Source of the DNA: an uncultured Caulobacterales bacterium
GTDB lineage: Bacteria > Pseudomonadota > Alphaproteobacteria > Caulobacterales > Maricaulaceae
Direction: 5' to 3'
Assembly (NCBI GenBank): GCA_938009235.1
Contig: CALLIK010000007.1
Coordinates: forward strand, 186,001-250,000
Length of the DNA: 64,000 bases
Shown: positions 42,728-51,979 of the stretch, one piece after another
Layout: each line of letters begins with the position of its first letter
Position numbering within the stretch: position 1 is the stretch's first letter
The notes under the pieces: generated by a model
Told to the model about the DNA's origin: nothing
Database searches by the model: none
Seen by the model: the letters and a program-made list of their open reading frames with translations, nothing else
Translations under genes and position numbers: made by a program

Positions 42728-43528
42728 TTATGGGAGCGGCGTTAAATCTGTGATGCGGATATCCATGTCTTGCCCAAAGGCTGTGCCCATCGCCTTGCCG
42801 CGAATTGAGAACTGCATCTTCGACCCATAACGATGTCCATTTGGGGCGAGTTCGCACAGCTGCGAGACCTCCATTTTCTTGATCTTTGCCACGACCATGA
42901 TAGTCATCGAACGCGTCATATTTACGCTGTAGGCTTTCGTGCCCACATCAGGTTTGGACACGGTGATCTGCCCGTCGATACGATCAAAGAGCTTCTTTCT
43001 CATTTTGCGCTCTTGTTTACTCGCCTCTTCTTCACTTTCCGATTGCATCAACAACTCGCTTAGTTTCCCTGAGTTAGGTTGCAAGACGGCCTCTGTGTCT
43101 GTCTCTGAGACAACGGTGAAGTCGGCCACATCGAAATCCGCGTCATCATCAATAGAGCCGCACCAAAACCCGTCGGCTATCTCGGCCATATCCATCTCTG
43201 GATCTTCGATCTGCTTAATGAAGTTTGTGAGAGCTTTGCTGTCTGGCGCTTCGGAAGATACAATTGTTGCGCGTGAGCCTGCGGGTTGCGTCGGGTCTAT
43301 GCGTAGCACTGCCTCGCCGTTTCGGGTTTCGTCGCCCTCAATCTCCGCCAGAATGACGCTCATCGTATAGCTATAAGGGATCGTATCTGGCGCAGGGGTG
43401 CGAGGCATCTCTGCGCGGCTTTGCAATATCGACAGGATATCTTGGGCCTGCGCGATGGGACTGACAATGAGGGCCGCCGTGAATAGAGCGGAGGCAAGTG
43501 CGGTGGGGCGTACTGGATAATGTTTCAT
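42728..43528 (-). CDS. Secreted hypothetical protein, 266 aa
   Basis: The ATG at 43528 (MKHYPVRPTALASALFTAAL) gives a signal peptide cleaved near IAQAQ (residue 30). The mature protein is acidic in its middle and has paired cysteines (FWCGSIDD, QLCELAP) far apart. It contains a long strand-rich region and ends in a DIRITDLTPLP tail. I recognise no family. A periplasmic or outer-membrane location is inferred. It lies between yebC and the YmdB-type gene on the same strand with 70-85 bases on each side. Confidence 0.65.
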   Translation of the reverse strand: MKHYPVRPTALASALFTAALIVSPIAQAQDILSILQSRAEMPRTPAPDTIPYSYTMSVILAEIEGDETRNGEAVLRIDPTQPAGSRATIVSSEAPDSKALTNFIKQIEDPEMDMAEIADGFWCGSIDDDADFDVADFTVVSETDTEAVLQPNSGKLSELLMQSESEEEASKQERKMRKKLFDRIDGQITVSKPDVGTKAYSVNMTRSMTIMVVAKIKKMEVSQLCELAPNGHRYGSKMQFSIRGKAMGTAFGQDMDIRITDLTPLP

Positions 43529-43598
43529 AGGCAACCGTAACGCCGCCTAGATATACCACAACTTACAGCTTCGTAAAGCGTCAGACATTAAACCCACT

Positions 43599-44411
43599 TT
43601 AAACTTGCGGAACCGCGCCTGCGAGTTGCCCGCCAATGCGGATCGGTTCGACGCGCGTCGCGAGGCCGTTGGCGCTTGTTTCGACATAGACACCGCAGAG
43701 CGTGCCGGGGCCACTGGCTGTCGTGAAACGCCCGCCGCGCATTTTCGTCGTGAAGCGGCGCAGAGGCTCTTCGATTTCCATGCCAATGACAGAGTTATAA
43801 TCGCCGCACATGCCCGCGTCTGTTTGGTAGGCTGTGCCATTCGGCAAAATCCGCGCATCGCCCGTAGGAACATGTTGATGCGTCCCGACAACAAGGCTGG
43901 CGCGCCCATCACAGAAATAGCCCATCGCGTTTTTCTCTGATGTCGCTTCGGCATGGACGTCAACGAGAACCGCGTCAGCCACAGCGCCCAAAGGCGCGGC
44001 ATCTAATTCGCGCTCAACCGCATGAAAGGCATTATCGAGGGGGTCCATGAAAACACTGCCGAGTACGTTGACGACCAACAATTGGAAGCCGTTAATCTCA
44101 AATAGGCCTGCGCCGCGTCCGGGTGTTGTGCCGCGTGGGTAGTTACACGGACGGATGATGCGGGGGTCATTGTCGATGATCGAAATGCCTTGCGCTTGGT
44201 CGAACGTATGGTTGCCCAGCGTCAAAACATCTGCGCCCGCATCGAATAGTTCTTCGGCAGTCGCGCGTGTAATCCCAAACCCGCCCGCCGCATTTTCCGC
44301 GTTGATGATAACGGCGTCGAGGCCAAGTTGGCCCTTGAGGCCCGGCAAGTGGCGCTTGACGGCTTCACGGCCTGAGCGTCCGACAACATCTCCGAAGAAG
44401 GCAATTTTCAT
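43599..44411 (-). CDS. YmdB-type metallophosphoesterase (TIGR00282)
   Basis: 270 residues. MKIAFFGDVVGRSGREAVKRHLP, then INAENAAGG, LTLGNHTFD, and VDVHAEATSEKNA with VGTHQHVPTGDA supply the metal ligands of the family. Bacillus YmdB is a 2',3'-cyclic nucleotide phosphodiesterase that controls motility and biofilm choice; that activity is inferred here. The start overlaps the stop of the upstream 5-formyl-THF cyclo-ligase (ATGA), so the two are co-translated. Confidence 0.9.
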   Translation of the reverse strand: MKIAFFGDVVGRSGREAVKRHLPGLKGQLGLDAVIINAENAAGGFGITRATAEELFDAGADVLTLGNHTFDQAQGISIIDNDPRIIRPCNYPRGTTPGRGAGLFEINGFQLLVVNVLGSVFMDPLDNAFHAVERELDAAPLGAVADAVLVDVHAEATSEKNAMGYFCDGRASLVVGTHQHVPTGDARILPNGTAYQTDAGMCGDYNSVIGMEIEEPLRRFTTKMRGGRFTTASGPGTLCGVYVETSANGLATRVEPIRIGGQLAGAVPQV

Positions 44412-44977
44412 CTGATCGTCCTGAATTCTTTTTCCGTCAAAATACCGTCCAGACGTTCATCATAGTCGTCCGTCGGTAGGTCGGCCACCTCTTGACCTGC
44501 ATAGGCCACACCGCAAGCAAAAAGCTCAGATTGCAAACGTAAGCCTGCCCTAAGTTCGGCCAAGGTCCGATCATAATAGCCGCCCCCATACCCAAGGCGC
44601 TCACCGCCGCGCGTGAACGCAAGAAGCGGCACAAGAACACATGTCGGCGTCAATGGCTCGCCTTGCGCGGGATAGGACACGCCATAACGGTCTGTCTCCA
44701 TCGCCGTGTCTGGAGTCCAGCGCCGAAAGATGAGTGGCACCGCTGGCGCGGTCACAACAGGCAATACGATCTGTCGCCCCTGTTCATGCAAATGATGCAG
44801 CAGCGGCCAAATATCAATTTCATCCCCGATCGGCGCAAAACCAGCGATGAGTGTGTGGGCGGGGTCATGCGGAAAGAGGTCCACCAATTTTTGCCCGACT
44901 TGCGGATCAAATAGCGCGGCGCGGGCTTCGCGCGCCATGCGGCGCATCGCGGGTTTATGTGTCGAGGTTTCTAGCAT
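44408..44977 (-). CDS. 5-formyltetrahydrofolate cyclo-ligase
   Basis: 189 residues. Converts 5-formyl-THF to 5,10-methenyl-THF with ATP. The N-terminal basic helix (MRRMAREARAALFD) is typical and LAFTRGGERLGYGGGYYDRTL is the family's nucleotide-binding motif. In many proteobacteria this gene lies beside zapA and 6S RNA; here zapA is 5 kb away and I see no 6S RNA between. It is the first gene before the YmdB-type phosphodiesterase. Confidence 0.9.
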   Translation of the reverse strand: MLETSTHKPAMRRMAREARAALFDPQVGQKLVDLFPHDPAHTLIAGFAPIGDEIDIWPLLHHLHEQGRQIVLPVVTAPAVPLIFRRWTPDTAMETDRYGVSYPAQGEPLTPTCVLVPLLAFTRGGERLGYGGGYYDRTLAELRAGLRLQSELFACGVAYAGQEVADLPTDDYDERLDGILTEKEFRTIR

Positions 44978-45117
44978 CTCGCGGGACTATACCGCGATGT
45001 CAGAACTTTAGCGAGTCACGAGAAATGTCGCGCATAAGCAAGAGAGATAAAGGCCCTAGACGCGTACATGGTTATCCACTTAAAGGTGTGAAATAAGTTT
45101 TTTAATCTAGGCGCCCC

Positions 45118-45570
45118 ATGAAACTCTTTTACGTTCTCATCGCACTGTTCATGTCTTCGCCTGCCGCCTTTGCGGCTGACGCGATAGATTTAGCCTCTGG
45201 CTCTTGGGGTATTGACGTTTCGAATGTACCTGACGGCGTAGATGCCAAAGCTCTAGATGAATTTCGAGGCTGTCAAAAATCCCCCGTCATCATAACGGTG
45301 AACCGCGAAACCATGCGGTACAAAGCCGTTCATACAGGCGAAGATAACTTCGTCGGGGAAGGTCCCATTCTAACATCAGGTAAAAACTCTCTCAGCCTTC
45401 AATATGATGATGAAGACAGGCTTATGAAAAATGGAGAACCACATATTTGGCATATGTTTTTCATCTCGCCAGATAAGTTTTATTGGATTCTTGGCACAGG
45501 TATTCGCGCAGATCAGAGAGACGGCATTATAGAGACGGCGCGTGTACGATGCCAATTTGCGGGCGTTTAA
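45118..45570 (+). CDS. Secreted hypothetical protein, 150 aa
   Basis: A signal peptide (MKLFYVLIALFMSSPAAFA, cleavage before ADA) precedes a 131-residue mature part with a Cys near each end (RGCQKS and RVRCQFAGV), likely joined by a disulfide. Predicted mostly beta, similar in size and design to small lipocalin-like periplasmic proteins, but with no motif I can name. It converges on another small secreted protein at 45613-46122. Confidence 0.62.
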   Translation: MKLFYVLIALFMSSPAAFAADAIDLASGSWGIDVSNVPDGVDAKALDEFRGCQKSPVIITVNRETMRYKAVHTGEDNFVGEGPILTSGKNSLSLQYDDEDRLMKNGEPHIWHMFFISPDKFYWILGTGIRADQRDGIIETARVRCQFAGV

Positions 45571-45612
45571 CGCGCATCGTAAATTTTGGAGTCAGTAATT
45601 ACTCTGTCAGGT

Positions 45613-46122
45613 TTATTTTTCAGGAAGCGGCGTCATTTGTAAATTTTTCGCTTTATCGAACAGATCATAGCGAAGGTGATCAGGTGACAGTAGTTCGTCA
45701 GGGCCATCAAACAAACCAGAACAAAAATCATCAACTAGAAATCTATGCGCTATAAGATCGTTACCGCGCTCTAAGCCCAGACCAATAGTTGTCACAGTTG
45801 TGCATCCGGCTGGACTGCCTTGCCTGCTCGCCAATTTTTGAAAGTATCGATCTAAACCTGCGGCTTGCGCCACCGTAAGAGGCCGTGTTTCGCCTTTATA
45901 CTCGACGGTATCAGACGTTAGCTTTAGATCACCAACGCTATCTTGAAAACAGCCCATCGATTTATAGGAAATTTCAAGTGTCGCTCCGTTCTGAAGGTTC
46001 ACAACTGAAAACTCATCAATACTATGTATTTCAGATGCTAAAGGAGGGGTCGCTGAAGCGATTGACGCGTGAGAGACCACAACAGTCAAAGCCATCAAAC
46101 CTATCGCGAGACGTTTAAACAT
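45613..46122 (-). CDS. Secreted hypothetical protein, 169 aa
   Basis: The ATG at 46122 (MFKRLAIGLMALTVVV) gives a signal peptide ending at IASA. An upstream frame to 46305 has no family-like content and is probably not translated. The mature part has four cysteines (GCFQD, AGCTTV, DDFCSG among them) and a Leu/Asp-rich C-terminus. No recognised family. It converges on the secreted protein ending at 45570, whose stop is 42 bases away. Confidence 0.6.
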   Translation of the reverse strand: MFKRLAIGLMALTVVVSHASIASATPPLASEIHSIDEFSVVNLQNGATLEISYKSMGCFQDSVGDLKLTSDTVEYKGETRPLTVAQAAGLDRYFQKLASRQGSPAGCTTVTTIGLGLERGNDLIAHRFLVDDFCSGLFDGPDELLSPDHLRYDLFDKAKNLQMTPLPEK

Positions 46123-46519
46123 GAGAGTCTCCAGCAAAGTGAAGCGGCGAAAAAATTGAAGTGACGGCAACCACGATGTCCGTGAATGCTTAAGAAGCCT
46201 CGTGAACCAATAGTTCAGGTGGGCGCCGGAATTATGCAGACCACGGTCTACACAGAGCCAGCTCCCTAAGGATAGATTAAGGTCCGGTGGATTAGTGCAT
46301 TTCACGCAACCCGCAGCGACCGTCAGGCTTTATGTGGCGCGTGCAGGCCTAAGGCGCAAGGGCCAATGGCGTATTTCGTTTCCCCAAACTCAATTATGAA
46401 GACCTATGCTTAATTCAAAACAGCCCTATTGTTGGGCGGGCAGACTATGGGGTGTTAATGAATATCATTTAAGGTCATCAAAGATTGATATTCCAACCCG
46501 CTAACGGATACTGCATCCT
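46123..46519. other. Intergenic region upstream of the GDP-fucose synthase gene
   Basis: About 400 bases without a convincing gene. A frame on the minus strand is open upstream of the 46122 start but lacks coding character. At about 46163-46180 GTGACGGCAACCACGATG resembles 18 bases of the dispersed repeat copy B (38201 region), possibly a fragment or chance. No terminator stands out. Confidence 0.4.
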
Positions 46520-47494
46520 ATGACGTCTGCACGCATCACTGACCCGACACACAAAGTTTGGGACATTACTGGTAAAACTGTTCTCGTTCTCGGGGCGAAG
46601 GGCTTGGTTGGCTCCGCACTGATACGGCGACTGAGCCAAGACAACTGTAAGGTGTTTGCAGCCACACGCGCGGAAGCCGATTTTATAGATGCACGTTCAA
46701 CCTTGGCGCTTTTCGAACGCGTAAAACCTGACGCCGTTATTTTGGCGGCCGCGAAAGTTGGCGGAATACTCGCTAACCGTGACAACCCTGTGTCATTCCT
46801 AGAGGATAACCTCCTCATCCAGCTCAACGCGCTTCGGGCCGCACATACCGTTGACGTTGATCGATTTCTATTGCTCGGGTCCTCTTGTATTTACCCCAAA
46901 TTCGCAGCGCAACCCATCGCAGAAACGAGCCTTATGACGGGGCCACTCGAGCCTACGAATGACGCTTATGCCATCGCCAAGATCGCAGGCATTCGCCTTG
47001 TGGATGCCTACAGACAACAATATGGACGACGGTGGATTTCCGCTATGCCAACCAATCTTTATGGGCCGAATGACAATTTTGATCTCACAACGGGTCATGT
47101 TCTGCCCGCATTACTTCGCAAATTCCATGAAGCAAAAGCGGCAGGTGCGCCGTCTGTAGAGATATGGGGCTCTGGGACCGCGCGCCGCGAATTTATGCAT
47201 GTTGACGATTGCGCAGATGCGCTCGTGTTTTGCTTGCAAACTTATGACGCGGCTGGCCCTGTGAATATTGGGTCAGGCGTGGACATTTCGATCAATGACC
47301 TTGCCCACATCATTCAGGATCGGGTTGGTTTCGAAGGCCCCCTCAAGCGAGACCTCTCCAAACCCGACGGGACACCCGCAAAGCTAATGGATAATTCACG
47401 CCTATTGGCGGCAGGCTGGCAGCCAAAAAGAGATCTTAAAACAGGAATTTCTCAGACATATGAATGGTATTTGAACAGCCTTGCTTCGACCTAA
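46520..47494 (+). CDS. fcl: GDP-L-fucose synthase
   Basis: Extended SDR (324 aa) that epimerises and reduces GDP-4-keto-6-deoxymannose to GDP-L-fucose. LVLGAKGLVGSALIRRL binds NADP (family usually GHRGLVG), AAKVGGILAN and LLGSSCIYPK hold the active-site Ser and Cys, and YAIAKIAG has the Tyr-x-x-x-Lys pair. MPTNLYGPNDNFD and SGTARREFMHVDD are typical of the family. No GDP-mannose 4,6-dehydratase is in this window, so the substrate must come from elsewhere. Upstream of the phosphomannomutase gene, consistent with a mannose/fucose nucleotide route. Confidence 0.9.
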   Translation: MTSARITDPTHKVWDITGKTVLVLGAKGLVGSALIRRLSQDNCKVFAATRAEADFIDARSTLALFERVKPDAVILAAAKVGGILANRDNPVSFLEDNLLIQLNALRAAHTVDVDRFLLLGSSCIYPKFAAQPIAETSLMTGPLEPTNDAYAIAKIAGIRLVDAYRQQYGRRWISAMPTNLYGPNDNFDLTTGHVLPALLRKFHEAKAAGAPSVEIWGSGTARREFMHVDDCADALVFCLQTYDAAGPVNIGSGVDISINDLAHIIQDRVGFEGPLKRDLSKPDGTPAKLMDNSRLLAAGWQPKRDLKTGISQTYEWYLNSLAST

Positions 47495-47595
47495 ACGTCA
47501 GTTGCGACTTGTGCATATATCAGTAACAGGCTCTTAATAGGCTTTCTATATACGCCAACCACCTCACCATCGCCTCTAAACAATGATCGGCAGTT

Positions 47596-49116
47596 ATGAC
47601 ACGTATTCCAAGCTCTGACCTCAAAGCTAACACCCTTGAGTTTGAAACCCTTCCTTTGGTCAAACCAACAGGGTTTCGCGAATATGATGCTCGCTGGTGG
47701 TTCGGACTTCCGAGCGAAGAGAAGCCGTCAGAACTGAATTTATACGGCGTTCAAGCGCTAGGCGAAGGCCTTGGAACGCTCATGCATGAACGTGACATCG
47801 ACCCAAACATCGCAGTGGGCCATGACTTCCGCCACTATTCCTTGGGCATCAAAATGGCGCTTACGGTGGGCCTCATGAATGCAGGTATCAATGTACATGA
47901 TATTGGTCTTGCTCTGTCGCCTATGGCGTATTTCGCGCAATTCCATCTGAACTGTGCTGGCGTTGCGATGGTCACGGCCTCGCATAACTCAAATGGGTGG
48001 ACAGGCGTGAAAATGGGCATCCAAGCCCCGCTGACCTTTGGCCCTGATGAAATGGCCCGCTTGAAAGAGATTGTCCTTAAAGGCGAGACTGTCTCACGCC
48101 CAGGCGGATCTTATAAATATGTCGAAGGTGTCCGCGAAGCTTACATCGCGGATTTAACCAAAGACGTGAAACTCTCGCGCCCTATCCGCGTCGTTGCGGC
48201 CTGTGGTAACGGCACAGCGGGTGCATTTGCCGAAGAAACATTGCGACGTATTGGTGCAGACGTAGTCCCTGTCGAATGTGATCTCGACTGGAGTTTCCCA
48301 AATTATAACCCAAATCCAGAAGCCCTCGAAATGCTACACGCCATGCGCGATGCCTGTCTTGAGCATAAAGCAGAAGTCGCGCTCGGCTTTGATGGTGATG
48401 GCGATCGTTGCGGCGTTGTCGATAATACAGGCGAAGAAATTTTTGCAGACAAAGTCGGCGTCATGTTGGCCCGCGACCTCTCTGCCATTCACGAGAACGC
48501 GCAATTCGTTGTCGATGTGAAATCAACAGGCCTCTACCACACAGACCCCGTCTTGAAAGCCAATGGCGCGAAGACGGATTATTACAAAACGGGCCATAGC
48601 TATATCAAACGCCGTGTAAATGATTTGGACGCTTTGGTTGGGTTTGAGAAATCAGGCCATTACTTCTTTAACGCGCCGCTTGGACGCGGTTATGATGACG
48701 GCCTCGTATCTGCCATCGCGATCTTACAAATGCTTGACCGCAATGAAGGTAAAACACTGGCTGACCTCCGCGAAGCCCTGCCGAAAACATGGGGCTCACC
48801 TTCTATGAGTCCATATTGTGCGGATGAAGAGAAATACGGCGTCATGGAGAAAATTATCGCGGCCGTTCAAGCCGACGCAGATGCAGGCAAGCAAATCCTC
48901 GGACAAGACATTGTTGATGTGAATACAGTCAACGGCGTCCGCTTCACACTCGAAGACGGAACATGGGGATTGATGCGCGCTAGCTCGAATACGCCCAACC
49001 TTGTCGTTGTCGTAGAGAGTCCAACCTCAGAGGCGAATATGATTGGAATGTTCAGAGAAATTGAACGCCGTATCGCCCTTCATCCTGAAATTGGCGAGTT
49101 CGACCAAAAAATTTAG
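47596..49116 (+). CDS. Phosphomannomutase/phosphoglucomutase (AlgC/ManB type)
   Basis: 506 residues of the alpha-D-phosphohexomutase superfamily. Phosphoserine loop TASHNSNGWTG (about residue 128), metal-binding GFDGDGDRCGVVD, sugar-binding GFEKSGHYFF and C-terminal phosphate-binding RASSNTPNLVV are all present. It interconverts mannose-6-P/mannose-1-P and likely glucose-6-P/glucose-1-P, feeding GDP-mannose and UDP-glucose. Directly downstream lies galU, which uses glucose-1-phosphate. It is somewhat longer than P. aeruginosa AlgC (463 aa). Confidence 0.9.
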   Translation: MTRIPSSDLKANTLEFETLPLVKPTGFREYDARWWFGLPSEEKPSELNLYGVQALGEGLGTLMHERDIDPNIAVGHDFRHYSLGIKMALTVGLMNAGINVHDIGLALSPMAYFAQFHLNCAGVAMVTASHNSNGWTGVKMGIQAPLTFGPDEMARLKEIVLKGETVSRPGGSYKYVEGVREAYIADLTKDVKLSRPIRVVAACGNGTAGAFAEETLRRIGADVVPVECDLDWSFPNYNPNPEALEMLHAMRDACLEHKAEVALGFDGDGDRCGVVDNTGEEIFADKVGVMLARDLSAIHENAQFVVDVKSTGLYHTDPVLKANGAKTDYYKTGHSYIKRRVNDLDALVGFEKSGHYFFNAPLGRGYDDGLVSAIAILQMLDRNEGKTLADLREALPKTWGSPSMSPYCADEEKYGVMEKIIAAVQADADAGKQILGQDIVDVNTVNGVRFTLEDGTWGLMRASSNTPNLVVVVESPTSEANMIGMFREIERRIALHPEIGEFDQKI

Positions 49117-49169
49117 AGTTTTAGCTTAAAGGCTGCCTCACTCTTGAACTGTCCTTGTGGGATAATATT

Positions 49170-50057
49170 ATGAAACGCATCACAAAAGCTATTCTTCCTG
49201 TCGCTGGATTTGGAACGCGGGTCCTGCCCGCGACCAAGGCTGTGCCTAAGGAAATGCTCACAATCGTTGATCGTCCTGCGCTACAATATGTCGTTGACGA
49301 AGCCGTTGAAGCGGGAATCGAGCATTTCATCTTTGTCACGGCCCGCGGCAAAGGCTCCATCGAAGACTATTTCGACAGCGCCTATGAGCTTGAAGACACA
49401 CTGCAGCGTAAAGGCAAAACCGAAATTTACGACAGCCTAAAAGCTAAACAACCACTCGAAGGCACGATGAGTTTCATCCGTCAGCAGCAAGCCAAAGGTT
49501 TGGGCCACGCCGTGTGGTGTGCCCGCGATATTATCGGTGATGACCCGTTTGCGGTTCTTCTGCCAGACGTGTTGATTCAGTCCAAAACATCTTGCCTCGC
49601 ACAAATGGTTGAGGCCTATCATGAAGTTGGCGGCAACATTATCGCCGTTGATGAAGTCCCAGAAGACCGCGTGTCTAGCTATGGCGTTATCAAACCCAAA
49701 GCGGGCGAAGACTTCAAATCTAAACGCATTGTGGCGATGGACGGCATGGTCGAAAAGCCTGCCGTCAATGAAGCGCCTTCGAACCTGAAAATCACAGGCC
49801 GTTATATCCTTCAACCTGAACTGATGGGTTTGCTCAAAGATCAAGCTGCAGGCGCTGGAGGTGAAATTCAGCTCACAGATGCCATGGCGCGCCTGATGAC
49901 AACGCAAGATTTCCATGCCTTTGCCTATGAAGGGCAAGACTATGATTGCGGCTCTAAACTCGGATACTTCGAAGCCGTCATGGCTTATGCGCGCCGTCAT
50001 CCCGAAATTGGAAAAGACGTGTGCAATATGATCAGCCAGTCCGCCTCGCAGGGTTAA
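49170..50057 (+). CDS. galU: UTP-glucose-1-phosphate uridylyltransferase
   Basis: Makes UDP-glucose from UTP and glucose-1-phosphate. The ATG at 49170 (MKRITKAILPVAGFGTRVLP) is preferred to a TTG five codons upstream. PVAGFGTRVLPATKAVPKEML is the nucleotide-binding signature (given in part), with LPDVLIQ, VEKP and the C-terminal YDCGSKLGY typical of GalU. 295 residues. Fifty-three bases after the phosphohexomutase, so likely co-transcribed. Confidence 0.94.
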   Translation: MKRITKAILPVAGFGTRVLPATKAVPKEMLTIVDRPALQYVVDEAVEAGIEHFIFVTARGKGSIEDYFDSAYELEDTLQRKGKTEIYDSLKAKQPLEGTMSFIRQQQAKGLGHAVWCARDIIGDDPFAVLLPDVLIQSKTSCLAQMVEAYHEVGGNIIAVDEVPEDRVSSYGVIKPKAGEDFKSKRIVAMDGMVEKPAVNEAPSNLKITGRYILQPELMGLLKDQAAGAGGEIQLTDAMARLMTTQDFHAFAYEGQDYDCGSKLGYFEAVMAYARRHPEIGKDVCNMISQSASQG

Positions 50058-50108
50058 GTTCAGCGTTAATTTGTCGATCTAGACTGAGGCACACACCCTA
50101 AAACTATG

Positions 50109-50136
50109 GCCCGCCTGCAGTAAGTCTTAGGCGGGC
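50109..50136. terminator. Hairpin between galU and zapA
   Basis: GCCCGCCT (50109-50116) pairs perfectly with AGGCGGGC (50129-50136), loop 12 bases. It sits between the convergent galU and zapA stops and could serve both, but neither side has a full T run. Confidence 0.6.
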
Positions 50137-50148
50137 GGAAAACCTTAA

Positions 50149-50508
50149 TTAGCCATTCAATTTAGCGGCTAAGGCTTCAATTCGTTTTGCCGCCTTAGTC
50201 AACGCTGTCGCGGCATCCGTTTGGCTCTTGGCGCTCGCGAGAGTCGCAGCATCGCGTTCTTGGCGGAGGCCCGCGGCGCGAATGTCGACGCGTTTGTCTA
50301 CATTTTCGATTGTGTCTTCAACTTCATCCATCAAGGTAATGCCCGCCATTACAAGAAGACGCAGATCACCAATTTGGCCAAATTGATTGGCCATTTGTGA
50401 GACACGGTCATCGAGCTTTTGACCGAGACGCAACAAGCGTTCTTCCTCGCCGTCTTCGCATCCCATCGCATATTTGCGACCATTTATATCTAGACTGACT
50501 TTTCCCAT
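50149..50508 (-). CDS. zapA: Cell division protein ZapA
   Basis: 119 residues from the ATG at 50508 (MGKVSLDINGRKYAMGC); GGAG lies seven bases before it, and a TTG four codons upstream overlaps the previous gene. The N-terminal globular part matches ZapA (VSLDINGRKYAMGCEDGEEE), with a helical coiled-coil C-terminus (Ala-rich). ZapA crosslinks FtsZ filaments at the division ring. The preceding gene on the strand is a DUF4164-like coiled coil whose stop is one base before the ATG region. Confidence 0.88.
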   Translation of the reverse strand: MGKVSLDINGRKYAMGCEDGEEERLLRLGQKLDDRVSQMANQFGQIGDLRLLVMAGITLMDEVEDTIENVDKRVDIRAAGLRQERDAATLASAKSQTDAATALTKAAKRIEALAAKLNG

Positions 50509-50509
50509 A

Positions 50510-50815
50510 TTATGCTCCAAGCGCCCCGCGCACGACAGTCATAACACGGTCCAGCTCTGCTTCACTATCGTGAGCCAGTATTGTAAATTCAGCTTCGCGT
50601 TTCGACAAGCGATCTTTAACCGCCTGAGCCTCTGTCGCCATATCATCAAGCTGCGCCGCAAGTTTTGTACGATCTGCGCGGAAGGCTTCATTATCCTTCA
50701 TGCCAACCTCAAGCCTCTTCATGCGGGACAGCAAAGTGCCAATCCCGTTCTCAAGAGAATCAACCGCTTGATCTAAAGCGGCTTGTGCAGATGTTATGTC
50801 AGCGCTGTCATGCAT
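50510..50815 (-). CDS. DUF4164-like coiled-coil protein
   Basis: 101 residues, almost wholly alpha-helical with heptad-like spacing (AALDQAVDSLENGIGTLLSRM through KDRLSKREAEFTI). This short coiled-coil family is usually encoded immediately upstream of zapA in alphaproteobacteria, as here, with the stop (TAA at 50510-50512) adjacent to the zapA start. A joint role with ZapA in division is inferred from position only. It is divergent from gap. Confidence 0.75.
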   Translation of the reverse strand: MHDSADITSAQAALDQAVDSLENGIGTLLSRMKRLEVGMKDNEAFRADRTKLAAQLDDMATEAQAVKDRLSKREAEFTILAHDSEAELDRVMTVVRGALGA

Positions 50816-50959
50816 TTAATTTTCCTGACTCGCAAAATCTTAGGATATTTTGCCTAGAGTGGCCTGCAAATTACAGAAGAACAAGTGGATTAAATTGACT
50901 TGTCTCATAAGCCTGCGCATGGATTACTGGCTTTTTCGAACCATAGGACTTGTACGAAA

Positions 50960-51979
50960 ATGACGATTAAGATTGGTATCAACGGCTTTGGCCGCATTGG
51001 ACGTCTCGTCGCGCGCGCACTCGCCGAATATGATATCAAAGATATTGAGTTAGTCGCGATCAACTCCCCTGGCGCAATAGAGACCTCAACTCACCTGCTT
51101 CGCTTTGACAGTGTGCATGGCCGTTTTGCCAATACAGTCGAAATGGGCGAGGATTACATTGATTATGGTCGTGGCAGTGTTGCCATGAGCCATCACCGCG
51201 ACCCTGGTGCCGTAGATTGGGGCGGAATGGACGTCGACGTTGTGATGGAATGTACAGGTATTTTCCGCTCTAAAGAAACCGTTCAACCCCATATGAAAGC
51301 GGGCGCAAAATCAGTGCTCATCTCGGCTCCGGGCCAAGGTGTCGATAAAACCATCGTATACGGTGTGAACCATCACGATTTAACCGCAAACGACACAGTT
51401 GTCTCCTGCGCCTCCTGTACAACAAATTGCCTTGCACCTGTCGCAAAAGTGCTGATGGAAACTGTCGGTATTCGTCGCGGCTTCATGACTACGGTCCACA
51501 GTTACACGCAAGATCAACGTATTCTCGATAATAGCCATAAAGACCTTTACCGCGCGCGCGCAGCAGGGTTGAATATGATCCCAACCAGTACAGGCGCAGC
51601 CAAAGCCGTTGGCCTCGTCATTCCAGAACTTCTGGGTAGACTTTCAGGCTCAGCCGTCCGCGTCCCGACGGCCAATGTGTCGATGGTTGATCTGGCCTTC
51701 CAGCCAGAAATGAATACCACCGCAGAAGAAGTCAACGCAGTCATGCAAGAAGCCGCCGCAGGGCCGCTCAAAGGCGTTGTCTGTTATTCAACAGACCCAC
51801 TCGTCAGTTCTGATCTGAACCATGATCCACATAGCTCAATTTTCGCATCACCCCTCACAAAGGTGCTTGATGGTGATTTAGTGAAAATTATTGCTTGGTA
51901 TGATAATGAATGGGGCTTCGCGAATCGCATGATAGATGTGGCGCGCGAAATGGGTTCAAAATTGAAAGTAGCCGCATGA
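50960..51979 (+). CDS. gap: Glyceraldehyde-3-phosphate dehydrogenase, type I
   Basis: The start is the ATG at 50960 (MTIKIGINGFGRIGRLVARA); the frame is open 20 codons further but without family character. 339 residues. INGFGRIGR binds NAD, SCASCTTNCLAP has the catalytic Cys, and the sulfate-binding region and the C-terminal YDNEWGFANRMID are typical. In the NAD domain the coenzyme-selectivity position follows ELVAINSPG. First gene of gap-pgk-fba; divergent from the DUF4164/zapA pair. Confidence 0.95.
   Translation: MTIKIGINGFGRIGRLVARALAEYDIKDIELVAINSPGAIETSTHLLRFDSVHGRFANTVEMGEDYIDYGRGSVAMSHHRDPGAVDWGGMDVDVVMECTGIFRSKETVQPHMKAGAKSVLISAPGQGVDKTIVYGVNHHDLTANDTVVSCASCTTNCLAPVAKVLMETVGIRRGFMTTVHSYTQDQRILDNSHKDLYRARAAGLNMIPTSTGAAKAVGLVIPELLGRLSGSAVRVPTANVSMVDLAFQPEMNTTAEEVNAVMQEAAAGPLKGVVCYSTDPLVSSDLNHDPHSSIFASPLTKVLDGDLVKIIAWYDNEWGFANRMIDVAREMGSKLKVAA

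Noticed and set aside
44978-45117. 6S RNA expected next to the 5-formyl-THF cyclo-ligase
   Set aside because: In many proteobacteria 6S RNA lies between zapA and this gene. Here they are separated by 5 kb and neither flank shows a long imperfect hairpin with a central bubble that I could recognise by eye.
46163-46180. Possible third fragment of the dispersed repeat
   Set aside because: Only about 18 bases resemble copy B and the flanks do not match, so chance similarity is as likely.
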